From NCBI RefSeq assembly GCF_000382425.1, contig NZ_KB908304.1, forward strand, positions 1 to 64,000: a DNA stretch of 64,000 bases. Reading direction: 5' to 3'. Positions 44,238-53,338 of this stretch are shown piece after piece; within the stretch, counting starts at the first letter, position 1, and every line of letters starts with the position of its first letter. Origin of the DNA: Empedobacter brevis NBRC 14943 = ATCC 43319. Lineage in GTDB: Bacteria > Bacteroidota > Bacteroidia > Flavobacteriales > Weeksellaceae. Under the pieces are notes generated by a model. That model did no database searches. It saw only the letters and a program-made list of their open reading frames with translations, and was not told the DNA's origin. The position numbers were made by a program, and so were the translations under genes.

Positions 44238-45296
44238 ATGAAAAAATTATTCAAATTTTTAAAAATTACTTTCTTTTCTTTTTTAGCGCTAATCATTCTG
44301 TTGTTCCTTTACTTTTTTAGCTCAAATAAACTATTTCTGGGATCAAAAAATCAGGAAAATATAGATTATTTGACTCAAAACAATGTACTGATGAATGATT
44401 CGATTAATGGAAAATTATTTGATGAAGACTTTTACAAAGCCAAAGTTTTTCTTTTAGGAGAAATTCATGGATATGCAGATAATCAAAAATTGGATAAAGC
44501 GCTTTTTCAATTCTTAAATAAAAAAATTGGTGTAAAATATTATATCGCTGAAATGGATAGCTTAACAGCCAAAAAACTAAATCTCTTTTTATCTGAAAAG
44601 ACAAAAGATGAAGCTAAACTAAAAGAAGTTGTTCAGTCTATTGGCAAACGAATTCCTCAACAATCTAGTCAGGAGTTATTTAACAAATGGAGTGAGTTGT
44701 ATGAGTACAACAAAACTTTAAACGATTCTATGAAAATAACTGTTATTGGAATTGACACCGATTTTGATAAAAATGATTCAAAAATCTCACGAGATTCGGC
44801 AATGCTTGTAAATTTTCAGCATGCTGTTAAAAACTTAAAATTAGAAAACGAGAAATTTTATGGTCTTTTTGGCTTTTTCCATGTTTTGCAAAAGAATGTC
44901 GAGAATGGAAAGGCACCTTTTGCAGAAAGGTTGAAGAAATCAGGAATAGCAACCAAAAGCTTTGTGAGTTACACCTTGGAAAGTGAAATGTATCTTCCTA
45001 AAAATCCTCAGTTTCCAACTCCTCCTGATGAAAAAATAGATTGGATAAATGCAGATGGTCCTCTTATGCTTGTGAAAGGAATAAACGATTTAAAAAAATT
45101 GAGCCAACAAAATTCTGTGACACTTTTTAAGTTAGATTCGAAAAATTCTCCTTATTTTAAATCCCAAAATCTGATTAATGTGAAATCTCGGGTTTTTGGA
45201 GAAAATATAATTCCTGCACAAAATTCAACTACAACAGATTATTTTCAATACGTTTTTCTTCTTAGAAATTCTAAAGCTTTAACAAAACTCAACTAA
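44238..45296 (+). CDS. Membrane-anchored EreA/ChaN (Tiki-like) superfamily protein
   Basis: This 352-residue protein has an N-terminal membrane helix (about 8-30). The exported domain carries the GEIHG motif (residues ~74-78) and a later GFFHV segment. This pair is the superfamily's metal/haem or catalytic histidine set, found in erythromycin esterases, ChaN haem-binding proteins and Tiki proteases. Sequence cannot decide among these roles. It is a single gene with a 138-base upstream gap. Confidence 0.6.
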   Translation: MKKLFKFLKITFFSFLALIILLFLYFFSSNKLFLGSKNQENIDYLTQNNVLMNDSINGKLFDEDFYKAKVFLLGEIHGYADNQKLDKALFQFLNKKIGVKYYIAEMDSLTAKKLNLFLSEKTKDEAKLKEVVQSIGKRIPQQSSQELFNKWSELYEYNKTLNDSMKITVIGIDTDFDKNDSKISRDSAMLVNFQHAVKNLKLENEKFYGLFGFFHVLQKNVENGKAPFAERLKKSGIATKSFVSYTLESEMYLPKNPQFPTPPDEKIDWINADGPLMLVKGINDLKKLSQQNSVTLFKLDSKNSPYFKSQNLINVKSRVFGENIIPAQNSTTTDYFQYVFLLRNSKALTKLN

Positions 45297-45337
45297 CCCC
45301 ATATAAAAAATGAATCACCTTAAAATTATCACATTTT

Positions 45338-46141
45338 ATGAAACCGGAACACAATTATATCCAAATAAATAAACACTCTTGGAACAATAGAACAGACACA
45401 CATTTGAAATCAGATTTCTATAATCTGGATGGATTTCTAAAAGGTGAAACTTCACTAAATCCGATCGAATTAGAGCTACTTGGTGATATCAAAGGGAAAA
45501 GTATTTTACATCTGCAATGTCATTTTGGACAGGATACCATTTCATTAAGCAGACTTGGAGCGGAAGTAACCGGTGTCGATTTATCTGACAAAGCAATTGA
45601 GAATGCGAAAAAAATTGCCAAAGAAACTCATTCAAATGCCCAGTTCATCTGCTGCGACTTATATGATTTAGCCAATCATTTGGAGCAACAATTCGATTTT
45701 GTTTTTACAAGTTACGGAACCATTACCTGGCTACCTGATTTAGATAAATGGGGAAAATTAATCTCAAAATTTTTAAAACCAAATGGTCAATTCATTTTCG
45801 TTGAATTTCATCCTGTCGTTTGGATGTTTGATGATGATTTTGAAAAAGTGGGGTATAATTATTTTAATGTTGCGCCAATCGTAGAAACTGAAAACGGAAC
45901 CTATGCGGATAAGAATGCTGACATTTCACAATCTTCTGTTACTTGGAATCACAGCATGAGCGAAGTGATCAGCAGTTTGATCAATCATTCTTTGGAACTT
46001 ATACAAATTAAGGAATATGACTATTCTCCTTATAATTGCTTTAATGAAACGATTGAATTTGAACCTAAAAAATATAGAATAAAACATTTGGAAGACAAAA
46101 TTCCGATGGTCTATTCTATCGTTGCGAAAAAAAAGCTTTGA
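45338..46141 (+). CDS. SAM-dependent class I methyltransferase
   Basis: This 267-residue protein has the SAM-binding motif I variant HLQCHFGQDTISL, motif II VTGVDLS and the post-motif QFICCDLYD. The FTSYGTITWLPDL segment matches the motif IV region. No membrane segment is seen. Related proteins methylate small molecules; the substrate is unknown. It is 41 bases downstream of the EreA/ChaN-like gene and converges on the siderophore operon across a hairpin terminator. Confidence 0.87.
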   Translation: MKPEHNYIQINKHSWNNRTDTHLKSDFYNLDGFLKGETSLNPIELELLGDIKGKSILHLQCHFGQDTISLSRLGAEVTGVDLSDKAIENAKKIAKETHSNAQFICCDLYDLANHLEQQFDFVFTSYGTITWLPDLDKWGKLISKFLKPNGQFIFVEFHPVVWMFDDDFEKVGYNYFNVAPIVETENGTYADKNADISQSSVTWNHSMSEVISSLINHSLELIQIKEYDYSPYNCFNETIEFEPKKYRIKHLEDKIPMVYSIVAKKKL

Positions 46142-46150
46142 ATTATAACG

Positions 46151-46184
46151 TAAATGACTTAGATTTTACAACCTAAGTCATTTA
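46151..46184. terminator. Bidirectional terminator between methyltransferase and cupin genes
   Basis: A perfect 12-bp stem, TAAATGACTTAG with CTAAGTCATTTA, has a 10-base loop. It lies 10 bases after the methyltransferase stop and 35 before the convergent cupin stop. T tracts are short, so its strength is uncertain. Confidence 0.6.
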
Positions 46185-46218
46185 TCTACCATTTCCCTAT
46201 TGGGAGGTCAGTTTTGAT

Positions 46219-46527
46219 TTACGCCAATTCTAGAATTAGTAAACTAACACCATCAGGCGAAAATGGTTTTTGTTCCAGGCTTTTTGGGACAATGACACAT
46301 TCGCCTTCTTTTATTTCTTCCACTTCCTTAGTTGGAAACTCAAGAAATAATGTTCCTTCCAATACATAAAATAGTTTATCGCCTTCATCATGTTTATGCA
46401 TTTCAAACTCACCTTTCAATTTTATCATCTGCAGGCGATGATTGTTGACTCGACCAACTTCTTTTAATTTCCAAAGTTCTGAAATGGAATCTAAGGTTGA
46501 TTTTATATTAATCTTAGTGACTGTCAT
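46219..46527 (-). CDS. Small single-domain cupin
   Basis: This 102-residue protein is a compact beta-barrel of the cupin fold. Its motif 1 is the HKHDEGDKLFYVLEG region (two His and one Glu/Asp ligands). The fold usually binds Fe or Zn; the enzymatic role is unknown. It lies 33 bases downstream of the siderophore-interacting protein gene on the same strand and may be transcribed with it. Confidence 0.8.
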   Translation of the reverse strand: MTVTKINIKSTLDSISELWKLKEVGRVNNHRLQMIKLKGEFEMHKHDEGDKLFYVLEGTLFLEFPTKEVEEIKEGECVIVPKSLEQKPFSPDGVSLLILELA

Positions 46528-46560
46528 TTGATTTTCATTTAAATTACTCTCTAGTTATCC

Positions 46561-47373
46561 TTAAGAATTTTTTTCCAAATGACGTTCTTCTACAGATTTA
46601 TCTTCTGCAACACCCGACTTCCAATACGAATAAGCGTATAATTCCGTATTCGACCAATTCAATTCTTTTCTAAAATACATTCTCAATTCTTTTACTGTTG
46701 CAAATTCTGCTGCTACATACGCAAATTTTGTACAACCTTCCGGAACCGAAATCATTTTTACATTTTCTGCCAGCTCACTTCCCTTCTCCGGATGTTTATT
46801 ATGCAACCAGACAATTTCAATATTTTGAGGTTTTATCAACTCTAACTCATCTTCTTTCCCAAACGTTTCCAGGATGACAATTCCATTCGCATCTGCAGGT
46901 AAAGCTTCCAAAATGCAACTAATCACAGGAATTGCAGTCGCGTCACCAATCAAAAAATACCACTCTGCAGTAGGATGTAAAGGTTCTGATTTTAATTTCA
47001 TTGCAACCCCTATTTCAGTTCCTATTTCTGCATGCATCGCCCAACGTGAAGCTGGTCCATTTTCTCCATGATTGACAAAATCAATCATCATCAAATTATT
47101 TTCTGTATCAATCGCTCTGTGTGTGTATGTTCTTATACTTGGACGAACTTCTATCGGAGGGAGTATTAATTCTCCTGTTACAGGATCATTTTCAGAAAAA
47201 TAAACTTTTTCAACGCCTACAGGCGGAACAAAAATTTTGTTATTCACACCAAGTGTACACATTTTAAAAGGGCTTACATCATCACATTTTAATGTGACCC
47301 GAATAAGATGAGGTGTAAGGTTTTGTTTCCGAACAAGATTAAACTTTGTTCTTAATATCGGTATATTGTTCAT
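46561..47373 (-). CDS. Siderophore-interacting protein (FAD-dependent ferric-siderophore reductase)
   Basis: This 270-residue protein has an N-terminal FAD-binding beta-barrel (motif RTYTHRAID near residues 80-90, with GPASRWA following) and a C-terminal NAD(P)H-binding-like SIP domain beginning WYFLIGDATAIPVI. The C-terminal ELYAYSYWKSG motif is typical. It reduces Fe(III) bound to siderophores in the cytoplasm and releases iron. It lies 16 bases downstream of the substrate-binding protein gene and completes the uptake operon. Confidence 0.9.
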   Translation of the reverse strand: MNNIPILRTKFNLVRKQNLTPHLIRVTLKCDDVSPFKMCTLGVNNKIFVPPVGVEKVYFSENDPVTGELILPPIEVRPSIRTYTHRAIDTENNLMMIDFVNHGENGPASRWAMHAEIGTEIGVAMKLKSEPLHPTAEWYFLIGDATAIPVISCILEALPADANGIVILETFGKEDELELIKPQNIEIVWLHNKHPEKGSELAENVKMISVPEGCTKFAYVAAEFATVKELRMYFRKELNWSNTELYAYSYWKSGVAEDKSVEERHLEKNS

Positions 47374-47389
47374 CTTTTTTATGTTTGAG

Positions 47390-48322
47390 TTATTGTATAG
47401 CTTTTTTTATATCTTCAATCATTTGTTTGGTAGACGTAATTCCTCCTCCCGAAATATACCACACTTGTGGATTCAAGTAAATGATCTTTCCGTTTTTATA
47501 CGCATTTGTTTGCTTGATTAATACATTTTCGATGTCATTTTTATTGGTCTGAACTTTATTCATCATGGCAGAACGATCTACAACAAACAAATAATCAGGA
47601 TTAACACTTTCTATAAATTCATTGGAAACAGGTTGTCCGTGGACAGCCACTTCTAAATTTTCCGAAACAGGTTTTATCCCCATTACATCATGAATAAATC
47701 CAAATCGGGAATTCTTCCCATAGGCACTGAACTTTCCATTATTGTAAAGAATAATTAATCCTTTTTTATCAATTTTATCAATATTTTCTTTATCGGTTTT
47801 AACTTCTGCTTTTATCGCTTCAACCTCTTTCTTCATCTCCTCTTCTTTGTCAAAAATTTTACCCAAAGTCAACGTATTTTTTTCAAAAGAATTCATGTAA
47901 TCCAATGGGTCAACCTGCATCGAAATTGTTGGAGCTATTTTCGACAGTTCATCATAAAATTTATTTTGACGATCGGAAATAATGATTAAATCTGGATTTA
48001 ATGCATTTATTCTCTCTAAATTTGGTTCTACCAGAGAACCTACATCTTCTATCGAAGGATCGTTCCCCAAAACTTTTAAATGTTCGGGAATATGATCTTT
48101 CGGAATTCCAGCCGGCTTAATGCCTAACTCTTTTAGACTTTCTAATGCTCCCATATCAAAAACAACAACACGTTGCGGATTTTTAACAACATTCGTTGTG
48201 TCCAATTTATGAATGACTTCTATTTGATTTTCTGCATCAATCGTGTCTATTTTATTTTCTTTGTTACAAGAACTTAAAAAAGCTATTCCCGTCAACAGGG
48301 AAATTTTAATCCAATTTTTCAT
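47390..48322 (-). CDS. Ferric-siderophore substrate-binding lipoprotein (FatB-like)
   Basis: The start is placed at 48322, giving 310 residues. The lipobox is LSSC (Cys about residue 18), so the protein is membrane-anchored in the periplasm. The class III periplasmic fold shows VVFDMGALESLKELG at the start and the C-terminal YISGGGITSTKQMIED segment typical of siderophore binders of the FatB/CeuE type. A longer reading to 48382 overlaps the ATPase stop region and is rejected. It delivers the ferric siderophore to the permeases encoded upstream. Confidence 0.88.
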   Translation of the reverse strand: MKNWIKISLLTGIAFLSSCNKENKIDTIDAENQIEVIHKLDTTNVVKNPQRVVVFDMGALESLKELGIKPAGIPKDHIPEHLKVLGNDPSIEDVGSLVEPNLERINALNPDLIIISDRQNKFYDELSKIAPTISMQVDPLDYMNSFEKNTLTLGKIFDKEEEMKKEVEAIKAEVKTDKENIDKIDKKGLIILYNNGKFSAYGKNSRFGFIHDVMGIKPVSENLEVAVHGQPVSNEFIESVNPDYLFVVDRSAMMNKVQTNKNDIENVLIKQTNAYKNGKIIYLNPQVWYISGGGITSTKQMIEDIKKAIQ

Positions 48323-48338
48323 ATAAATAATTAAGGTG

Positions 48339-49100
48339 TTATAAATTAAAATAATTACAAATTTTTTTTCCGTTATGTTCAATCACTTCAAATTCTAAAT
48401 CAAACATCTTTTCAAGATTTTTTGCCGTGATCATAGCTGAAGTTTTACCATGACTCATAATTTTTCCATTCTTCATTCCAACAATATAATCCGAATAGTT
48501 TGCTGCAAAATTGATTTCGTGAATGACAATAATGATTGTTTTATTCTTTTCTATTACTAGTCGTTTCAGTGTTTTCATCACCTGAACCGAAAGTTTCATG
48601 TCCAAATTATTGAGCGGTTCATCCAACAAAATATAATCAGTATCCTGTGCAATCACCATTGCTAAAAAAGCACGTTGCTGTTGTCCTCCACTCAATTCAT
48701 CTAAATATTTTGTTTTAAGATCATTTAAAGAACAAAAAGTTAATGCTTCATTTATTTTCTCTTTGTCTAAAGTTGTTAATCGACCTTGCGAATATGGAAA
48801 ACGACCGAACGCCACTAAATCTTCAACCGTTAACCGTAATTCAATGTGGTTTGTTTGTTTTAGAATCGATAGTTGTTTTGCCAACGTTCTGTTTTTGAAA
48901 CTGAACAAATCTTTCTCATTTATAAATATTGAACCATTGTCTTTCTCGATCAAACGGCTTATAATTGAAAGTAACGTACTCTTTCCAGCCCCATTAGGTC
49001 CAATTAATGAAATCAACTGATTTTTAGGAAACTCTAAATTAATTTCCTCTAAAACTGTATAATTGTTGTATGCTTTGGTAATATTTTTTAATTGAATCAT
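48339..49100 (-). CDS. Iron-siderophore ABC transporter ATPase
   Basis: This 253-residue ATPase of the FecE/FatE type has Walker A GPNGAGKST, Q-loop (LKQTNHIE), signature LSGGQQQR, Walker B YILLDEPLNNLD and the H-switch VIHEINFA. It powers import through two permeases. Its start overlaps the stop of the upstream permease gene by four bases (coordinates 49097-49100), suggesting translational coupling. The binding-protein gene starts 16 bases after its stop. Confidence 0.95.
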   Translation of the reverse strand: MIQLKNITKAYNNYTVLEEINLEFPKNQLISLIGPNGAGKSTLLSIISRLIEKDNGSIFINEKDLFSFKNRTLAKQLSILKQTNHIELRLTVEDLVAFGRFPYSQGRLTTLDKEKINEALTFCSLNDLKTKYLDELSGGQQQRAFLAMVIAQDTDYILLDEPLNNLDMKLSVQVMKTLKRLVIEKNKTIIIVIHEINFAANYSDYIVGMKNGKIMSHGKTSAMITAKNLEKMFDLEFEVIEHNGKKICNYFNL

Positions 49101-50050
49101 TTTTTCTGAGTTGATTGAAGAATAAGATAAATAAAGTAGACACCTCCTATAAAATTGACAATAATACTTGTTGTTGTGGAGAAGTTAAAAACATGTTCGA
49201 CCAATAGCTGTCCAATGAACAATACAATACATGCAATTACCGAGGTTAGCCAAACCATGTACGTATGCTTGGACGTTGCAAAAAGTTCGTAACAGATATT
49301 TGTTACCAAAATTCCAAGGAAAACAATCGGCCCAACTAAAGCAGTAGAAACTGAAACCAATACCGAAATTATCAGCATATAAATTTGAATCAATCGGTTA
49401 TAATTTAAGCCTAAATTAATTGCTTGATCACGTCCTAAAGCAATCACATCCAAATATTTTAGATAACGTTGAGCAAAAATCAACGTTAGAGCAGTTATGA
49501 CAAGACTTATTGTGAGTAACTCTGTATTCATTCTATTGAATGAAACAAACATATGCGATTCGACCATTGAGAATTCGTTAGGATCAAGAATTATCTGTAC
49601 AAACTGACTAATTTTATCGAATAATGTTCCTAAGACTAATCCTATTAACAAAAGTTGGTAAATGTTGTTTTTTCCTTTTTTGAACAACAAAAAATAAATC
49701 AAAACAGAAAATAACATCATGAAGAGTATGGCATAAATAAAATTGGCTTTATCTGATATTACCTGAAAAGTTTTATCTCCATATAAAAACACCAAAATAG
49801 TTTGGAAAAGAATGAAAACAGCTTCGTATCCCATTATAGATGGTGTCAAAATTTTATTACTGGTAATTGTCTGAAAAATTAGTGACGAATAGCCTACACA
49901 TACTCCAACTAATATCAATGTTATCAATCGGATAAATCGTTTCGGTATGACATAATCTAAATTATTCCCTGTGTTGAAAAACATAAATAATATCGCAAAC
50001 ACAATGAATGTAACGAGTAAAACTGATGTTCTACGAGCAAGTGTTTTCAT
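49097..50050 (-). CDS. Iron-siderophore ABC permease, second subunit (FatC/VctG-like)
   Basis: This 317-residue FecCD-type permease has about nine to ten membrane helices. Typical segments are GVCVGYSSLIFQTIT near residue 55, ALGRDQAINLGLNYNRL (the coupling region facing the ATPase) and GPIVFLGILVTNICYEL. It forms the pathway with the other permease gene located three bases upstream. The binding of ferric siderophore is by the downstream lipoprotein. Confidence 0.93.
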   Translation of the reverse strand: MKTLARRTSVLLVTFIVFAILFMFFNTGNNLDYVIPKRFIRLITLILVGVCVGYSSLIFQTITSNKILTPSIMGYEAVFILFQTILVFLYGDKTFQVISDKANFIYAILFMMLFSVLIYFLLFKKGKNNIYQLLLIGLVLGTLFDKISQFVQIILDPNEFSMVESHMFVSFNRMNTELLTISLVITALTLIFAQRYLKYLDVIALGRDQAINLGLNYNRLIQIYMLIISVLVSVSTALVGPIVFLGILVTNICYELFATSKHTYMVWLTSVIACIVLFIGQLLVEHVFNFSTTTSIIVNFIGGVYFIYLILQSTQKK

Positions 50051-50053
50051 TTG

Positions 50054-50995
50054 TTATCTACGTTTTAAGATTAAGATTAAAAAAAATATTCCTCCTAGGA
50101 CTCCAACTGTTAAGCCTATTGGCAATTCATAGGGATAGATAACCAGCCGACCAATAATATCAGAAAACAATAAAAAGATAGCACCAAAAATTGCTGTAAT
50201 GGGTAAAGTACGTTTTAAATTATCGCCATATATCATACTTACGATATTCGGAACAATTAATCCTAAAAAAGGGATAACCCCAACAGTAACCACCGTAACA
50301 CTAACTGTAAGCGCAATACAGAATAAACCAATGTAGACAATATTATGGTAGCTGATTCCCAAGTTTTTTGAAAAATGCTCTCCCATTCCAACCACCACAA
50401 ATTCATTGGCATATAAGTAGGAAATAACAACTGCTGGTAAAATAAAATAAACCGATTCGTAATTTCCCTGTAAGACGGATGAAAAATCTCCCATCATCCA
50501 GCCTTGCATATTTTGTACAATTCGATTTTTGTAGGCAAAGAAAGTTGCAATCGCATTGAGAATATTTCCATACATAATTCCAATAAGCGGAATAAAAATG
50601 ATATTCTTCGTACGTATTTTTCTTACCATTAAAATAAACAATACACATGAGAGCAGGGTAAACAATAAAGCGATGATTGTTTTTCCGAAAATTGATGTTT
50701 GCTGGAAAAAAATAATACTGAACAAGATACCCAATTTTGCAGCATCTAAAGTTCCTGCTGTAGAAGGGGAAACAAATTTATTTTGTGAAATTTGTTGCAT
50801 GATAAATCCTGCTATACTTAATCCTATTCCGGACAAAATCAATGCGATGGTACGAGGGAAACGGCTCACCCCCAATATTCTCATTTTTTCTTCGTCTAAA
50901 TTTAAAATATCTGCAATCAACACTTCTTTGGCTCCTACAAACAGGGACAAAAAAGCTAAAAGAAATAATAATATAACCAATAGTAAATAACGCAT
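50054..50995 (-). CDS. Iron-siderophore ABC permease, first subunit (FatD/VctD-like)
   Basis: This 313-residue FecCD-type permease is the first gene of the operon. It has GFIMQQISQNKFVSPSTAGTLDAAKLG, a hallmark of the family, and GVIPFLGLIVPNIVSMIYG later. It pairs with the second permease to move Fe-siderophore across the inner membrane. The upstream region contains a 27-base palindrome that probably regulates the operon by iron. Confidence 0.93.
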   Translation of the reverse strand: MRYLLLVILLFLLAFLSLFVGAKEVLIADILNLDEEKMRILGVSRFPRTIALILSGIGLSIAGFIMQQISQNKFVSPSTAGTLDAAKLGILFSIIFFQQTSIFGKTIIALLFTLLSCVLFILMVRKIRTKNIIFIPLIGIMYGNILNAIATFFAYKNRIVQNMQGWMMGDFSSVLQGNYESVYFILPAVVISYLYANEFVVVGMGEHFSKNLGISYHNIVYIGLFCIALTVSVTVVTVGVIPFLGLIVPNIVSMIYGDNLKRTLPITAIFGAIFLLFSDIIGRLVIYPYELPIGLTVGVLGGIFFLILILKRR

Positions 50996-51006
50996 TTTTT
51001 ATTTTA

Positions 51007-51033
51007 AATATTTATTTAGACTAAATATAAATA
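51007..51033 (-). promoter_or_regulatory. Candidate Fur/DtxR-type operator of the siderophore operon
   Basis: ATTTAG-A-CTAAAT (51014-51026) is a perfect 6-1-6 palindrome, extended by further partial symmetry to ~27 bases. A one-mismatch -7 box on the minus strand (TATCTTCG, 51034-51041) abuts its upstream side. The palindrome would then cover the transcript start, 12 bases ahead of the start codon at 50995. Confidence 0.45.
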
Positions 51034-51164
51034 CGAAGATACATATTTATTCCCGCATTCATTCAAGATAAATATCAGGTACCATAGAATCATAAGTTTT
51101 ATACTTAGAATATTGAATAAAAATGAAAAATTCTGACAAGGAGAAAGCAACGAGTACGTTTCTT

Positions 51165-51205
51165 AAAAGTAAAAAGCGAATCTAGAAGATTCGCTTTTTA
51201 CTTTT
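51165..51205 (-). terminator. Long hairpin after the GNAT gene
   Basis: AAAAGTAAAAAGCGAATCT pairs perfectly over 19 bases with its complement across loop AGA. It begins 3 bases past the GNAT stop on the minus strand; T runs lie in the stem's distal part. Confidence 0.7.
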
Positions 51206-51207
51206 TT

Positions 51208-51654
51208 TTATTTCCACCAATAGTAATAATTGTGATTTCCATCGTATTCAAAACCACAACGCGGGTATAGTTTATTACCAATGTCATTTGTTTTTTCTGT
51301 TTCAAGCATCAGCCCGCAAGCTTCTGTCTCATCACACCATTGTTTCGCTCGATCTATCAATGCGACCGAAAGCCCTTTACCCCTATAATCGGGATGCACA
51401 AACAAATCGCTCAAGAGCCATTGTTTTTCTAATTTAATGTAATGGTAAAGTTTGTATAACTGTACAAAACCAACTGCTTTTTCTTCAACATAGACTACAA
51501 AAATATGGGACTGATCATTGCTCATTCGTTCTTTTATAAATGCTTCACATTTTTCATAATTATCCGCCTGACGATAGAAAATACGATAAAGATTAAATAA
51601 TTCCGCTGTTGTCTTTAATTCTTTTAAACCTACTTTTTTAATGTTGTAATTCAT
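51208..51654 (-). CDS. GNAT-family N-acetyltransferase
   Basis: This 148-residue acetyltransferase has the acetyl-CoA-binding motif A in LFVHPDYRGKGLSVALIDRA (residues ~90-109) and C-terminal LYPRCGFEYDG, typical of small-molecule or protein acetyltransferases. No signal peptide is seen. The acceptor substrate cannot be read from sequence. It stands alone between the siderophore operon promoter region and the DapA/cupin module, each bounded by terminators. Confidence 0.9.
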   Translation of the reverse strand: MNYNIKKVGLKELKTTAELFNLYRIFYRQADNYEKCEAFIKERMSNDQSHIFVVYVEEKAVGFVQLYKLYHYIKLEKQWLLSDLFVHPDYRGKGLSVALIDRAKQWCDETEACGLMLETEKTNDIGNKLYPRCGFEYDGNHNYYYWWK

Positions 51655-51834
51655 TTTTTTTATTATTTGATTTGCGAGGTAAAAGTATAGGCTAACAGGA
51701 TGAGAAAAGTGGTGCAGTTTATAGATATTTCAGTAGTCCAGGTTTTCTTTAATTTACACAAAAAATGAAATAATCAATCGTATTCAAATCGTTCATGAAC
51801 TAACTTTTCCATTTTCTTAGAGCTGTATAGAAAA

Positions 51835-51866
51835 TAAAAAGCCCGAAAATTATAACAACTTTCGGG
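51835..51866 (-). terminator. Terminator of the DapA-like/cupin operon
   Basis: A CCCGAAA/TTTCGGG stem (51842-51848, 51860-51866) is followed on the minus strand by GCTTTTTATTTTC. It lies 26 bases past the stop of the DapA-like gene. Confidence 0.75.
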
Positions 51867-51891
51867 TTTACAAAGAGAATTTATCTTATAC

Positions 51892-52782
51892 CTATACCTC
51901 TCTTTTTATTGCTGATAGAATCATATTCAGCTCATGTATTTCAGCTTCGTTCAATGGTTGCAAAGGGCCTTTAAAATGCCCTCCATTTATTCCTAATAAA
52001 TCTAAACCAGCTTTTATGGAACGCGGTAGTCCTTTTGCGACAATAAATTTTAACAAATCAACTTGTTTGTAAAATATTCTTTGCGCTTTTTCCAAATCAT
52101 TCTCTTGTACGGCTTCATAAAGAGCAATATTTAATTCCGGAATTAAATTGGGGGCTGCTGTACACCATCCGTTTGCTCCTGCCGAAAAAGCGGCCAAAGC
52201 CAACGGATTAGAGCCATTATAGAATGCGACTTCCTCACCTAATTCCTTTCTCAAATAATACATCCGCTGAATGTCTCCTGTGCTTTCTTTTATCATAGTT
52301 ACATTGGGTATTTCCAACAAACGTTTCAATAAAGCAGGTGACATGTCTACACCTCCGGTAGCAGGATTATTATAAGCCATGATTGGAATTGAGATTTTAG
52401 AAGCAACAGTATCATAATGTTGTACGATTTCATCATCTGTTAATTTCCAATAACTCATAGGAATAATCATGACTGCTGTCGCTCCTGCTTTTTCAGCAAA
52501 CTGTGCATGATAAACTGTTCGCTCCGTTGTAAGGTTAGAAACACCAACCAATGTAGGCACTCTACCATTTACTTGTTGTATACATGTTTCGGTTAATTCT
52601 TCTTTTTCAGTGTCGTTAAGATAAGGCATTACTCCTGTACTTCCAAGTGGAGCAATTCCATGACATCCTGCTGTAATCAAACGCTCGACCTGCTTTCTGA
52701 ATAATAGAAGATCAACATTCTCATTTTTGTCAAAAGGTGTAACAGGATATGCAATTACCCCTTTAAATGGTACTTTATTCAT
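51892..52782 (-). CDS. DapA-family aldolase/lyase, not typical dihydrodipicolinate synthase
   Basis: This 296-residue (beta/alpha)8 barrel of the DHDPS/NAL family has the Schiff-base Lys in TMIKESTGD and catalytic Tyr in MAYNNPATGG. It departs from true DapA. The GTTGE loop is GSTGVMP, losing the Glu, and the carboxylate-binding Arg after YN(V)P is absent, since the family's YNVPxRTG becomes YNNPATGG. It probably acts on a different 2-oxo acid (aldol cleavage or dehydration). It lies 16 bases downstream of the cupin gene and is divergent from a MocR regulator. Confidence 0.85.
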   Translation of the reverse strand: MNKVPFKGVIAYPVTPFDKNENVDLLLFRKQVERLITAGCHGIAPLGSTGVMPYLNDTEKEELTETCIQQVNGRVPTLVGVSNLTTERTVYHAQFAEKAGATAVMIIPMSYWKLTDDEIVQHYDTVASKISIPIMAYNNPATGGVDMSPALLKRLLEIPNVTMIKESTGDIQRMYYLRKELGEEVAFYNGSNPLALAAFSAGANGWCTAAPNLIPELNIALYEAVQENDLEKAQRIFYKQVDLLKFIVAKGLPRSIKAGLDLLGINGGHFKGPLQPLNEAEIHELNMILSAIKREV

Positions 52783-52798
52783 TTTCTTTATTTTTTAA

Positions 52799-53299
52799 TT
52801 AAAAATCTCTCCCCTCCTCTTCACGTAATGCAACTCCCAAATTTTGTAATTGAGGAGCATTTTCACATGCAATATATTTAGCAGATTCAGTATCGCTCAA
52901 GTTTTGATGTTGATGCCATGCCCAAGAAGGAATGTACACAGCATCACCTGCTTTCCATTCTACAACTTCATCTTCAACACGTGTCCAACCTTTTCCTTCT
53001 ATGACATATAAAACTGTTTCATAAGTGTGGCGATGTAGATGTGTTTTTTGTCCCGGCAATAAACCTCCGATCGTCATACTTACATTTTTACTCGGCAAAT
53101 CGACAAAGAAAACCGGGTGTTTTCTTTCCTCTGAAAATTGGTTATGAACCCCCGCATTCTCAACATTTTTATGAATAAGATGAGAAGGTTTCACATAGGT
53201 TGGTCGTGCAAAAGTCTGATGAAAATCTTTAGAACTAAATTGTTTCTGTTCTGCATGAATAGTCTTTTTTACTTCTGTCGAAGTTTCTGATTTTGACAT
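52799..53299 (-). CDS. Cupin-domain protein upstream of the DapA-like gene
   Basis: Read from the Met at 53299 it has 166 residues. An upstream Met at 53341 would overlap the promoter. The cupin core carries GQKTHLHRHTYETVLYVIEG (motif 1, three His/Glu ligands) and motif 2 with WAWHQHQN. This places it near gentisate-dioxygenase-like or ethanolamine-utilisation cupins, with metal binding expected. It shares an operon with the DapA-like enzyme; it could be an isomerase or dioxygenase feeding it. Confidence 0.78.
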   Translation of the reverse strand: MSKSETSTEVKKTIHAEQKQFSSKDFHQTFARPTYVKPSHLIHKNVENAGVHNQFSEERKHPVFFVDLPSKNVSMTIGGLLPGQKTHLHRHTYETVLYVIEGKGWTRVEDEVVEWKAGDAVYIPSWAWHQHQNLSDTESAKYIACENAPQLQNLGVALREEEGRDF

Positions 53300-53338
53300 A
53301 ATTGATCCTATTTTAATGTTTAATGCATTATTGCTATA

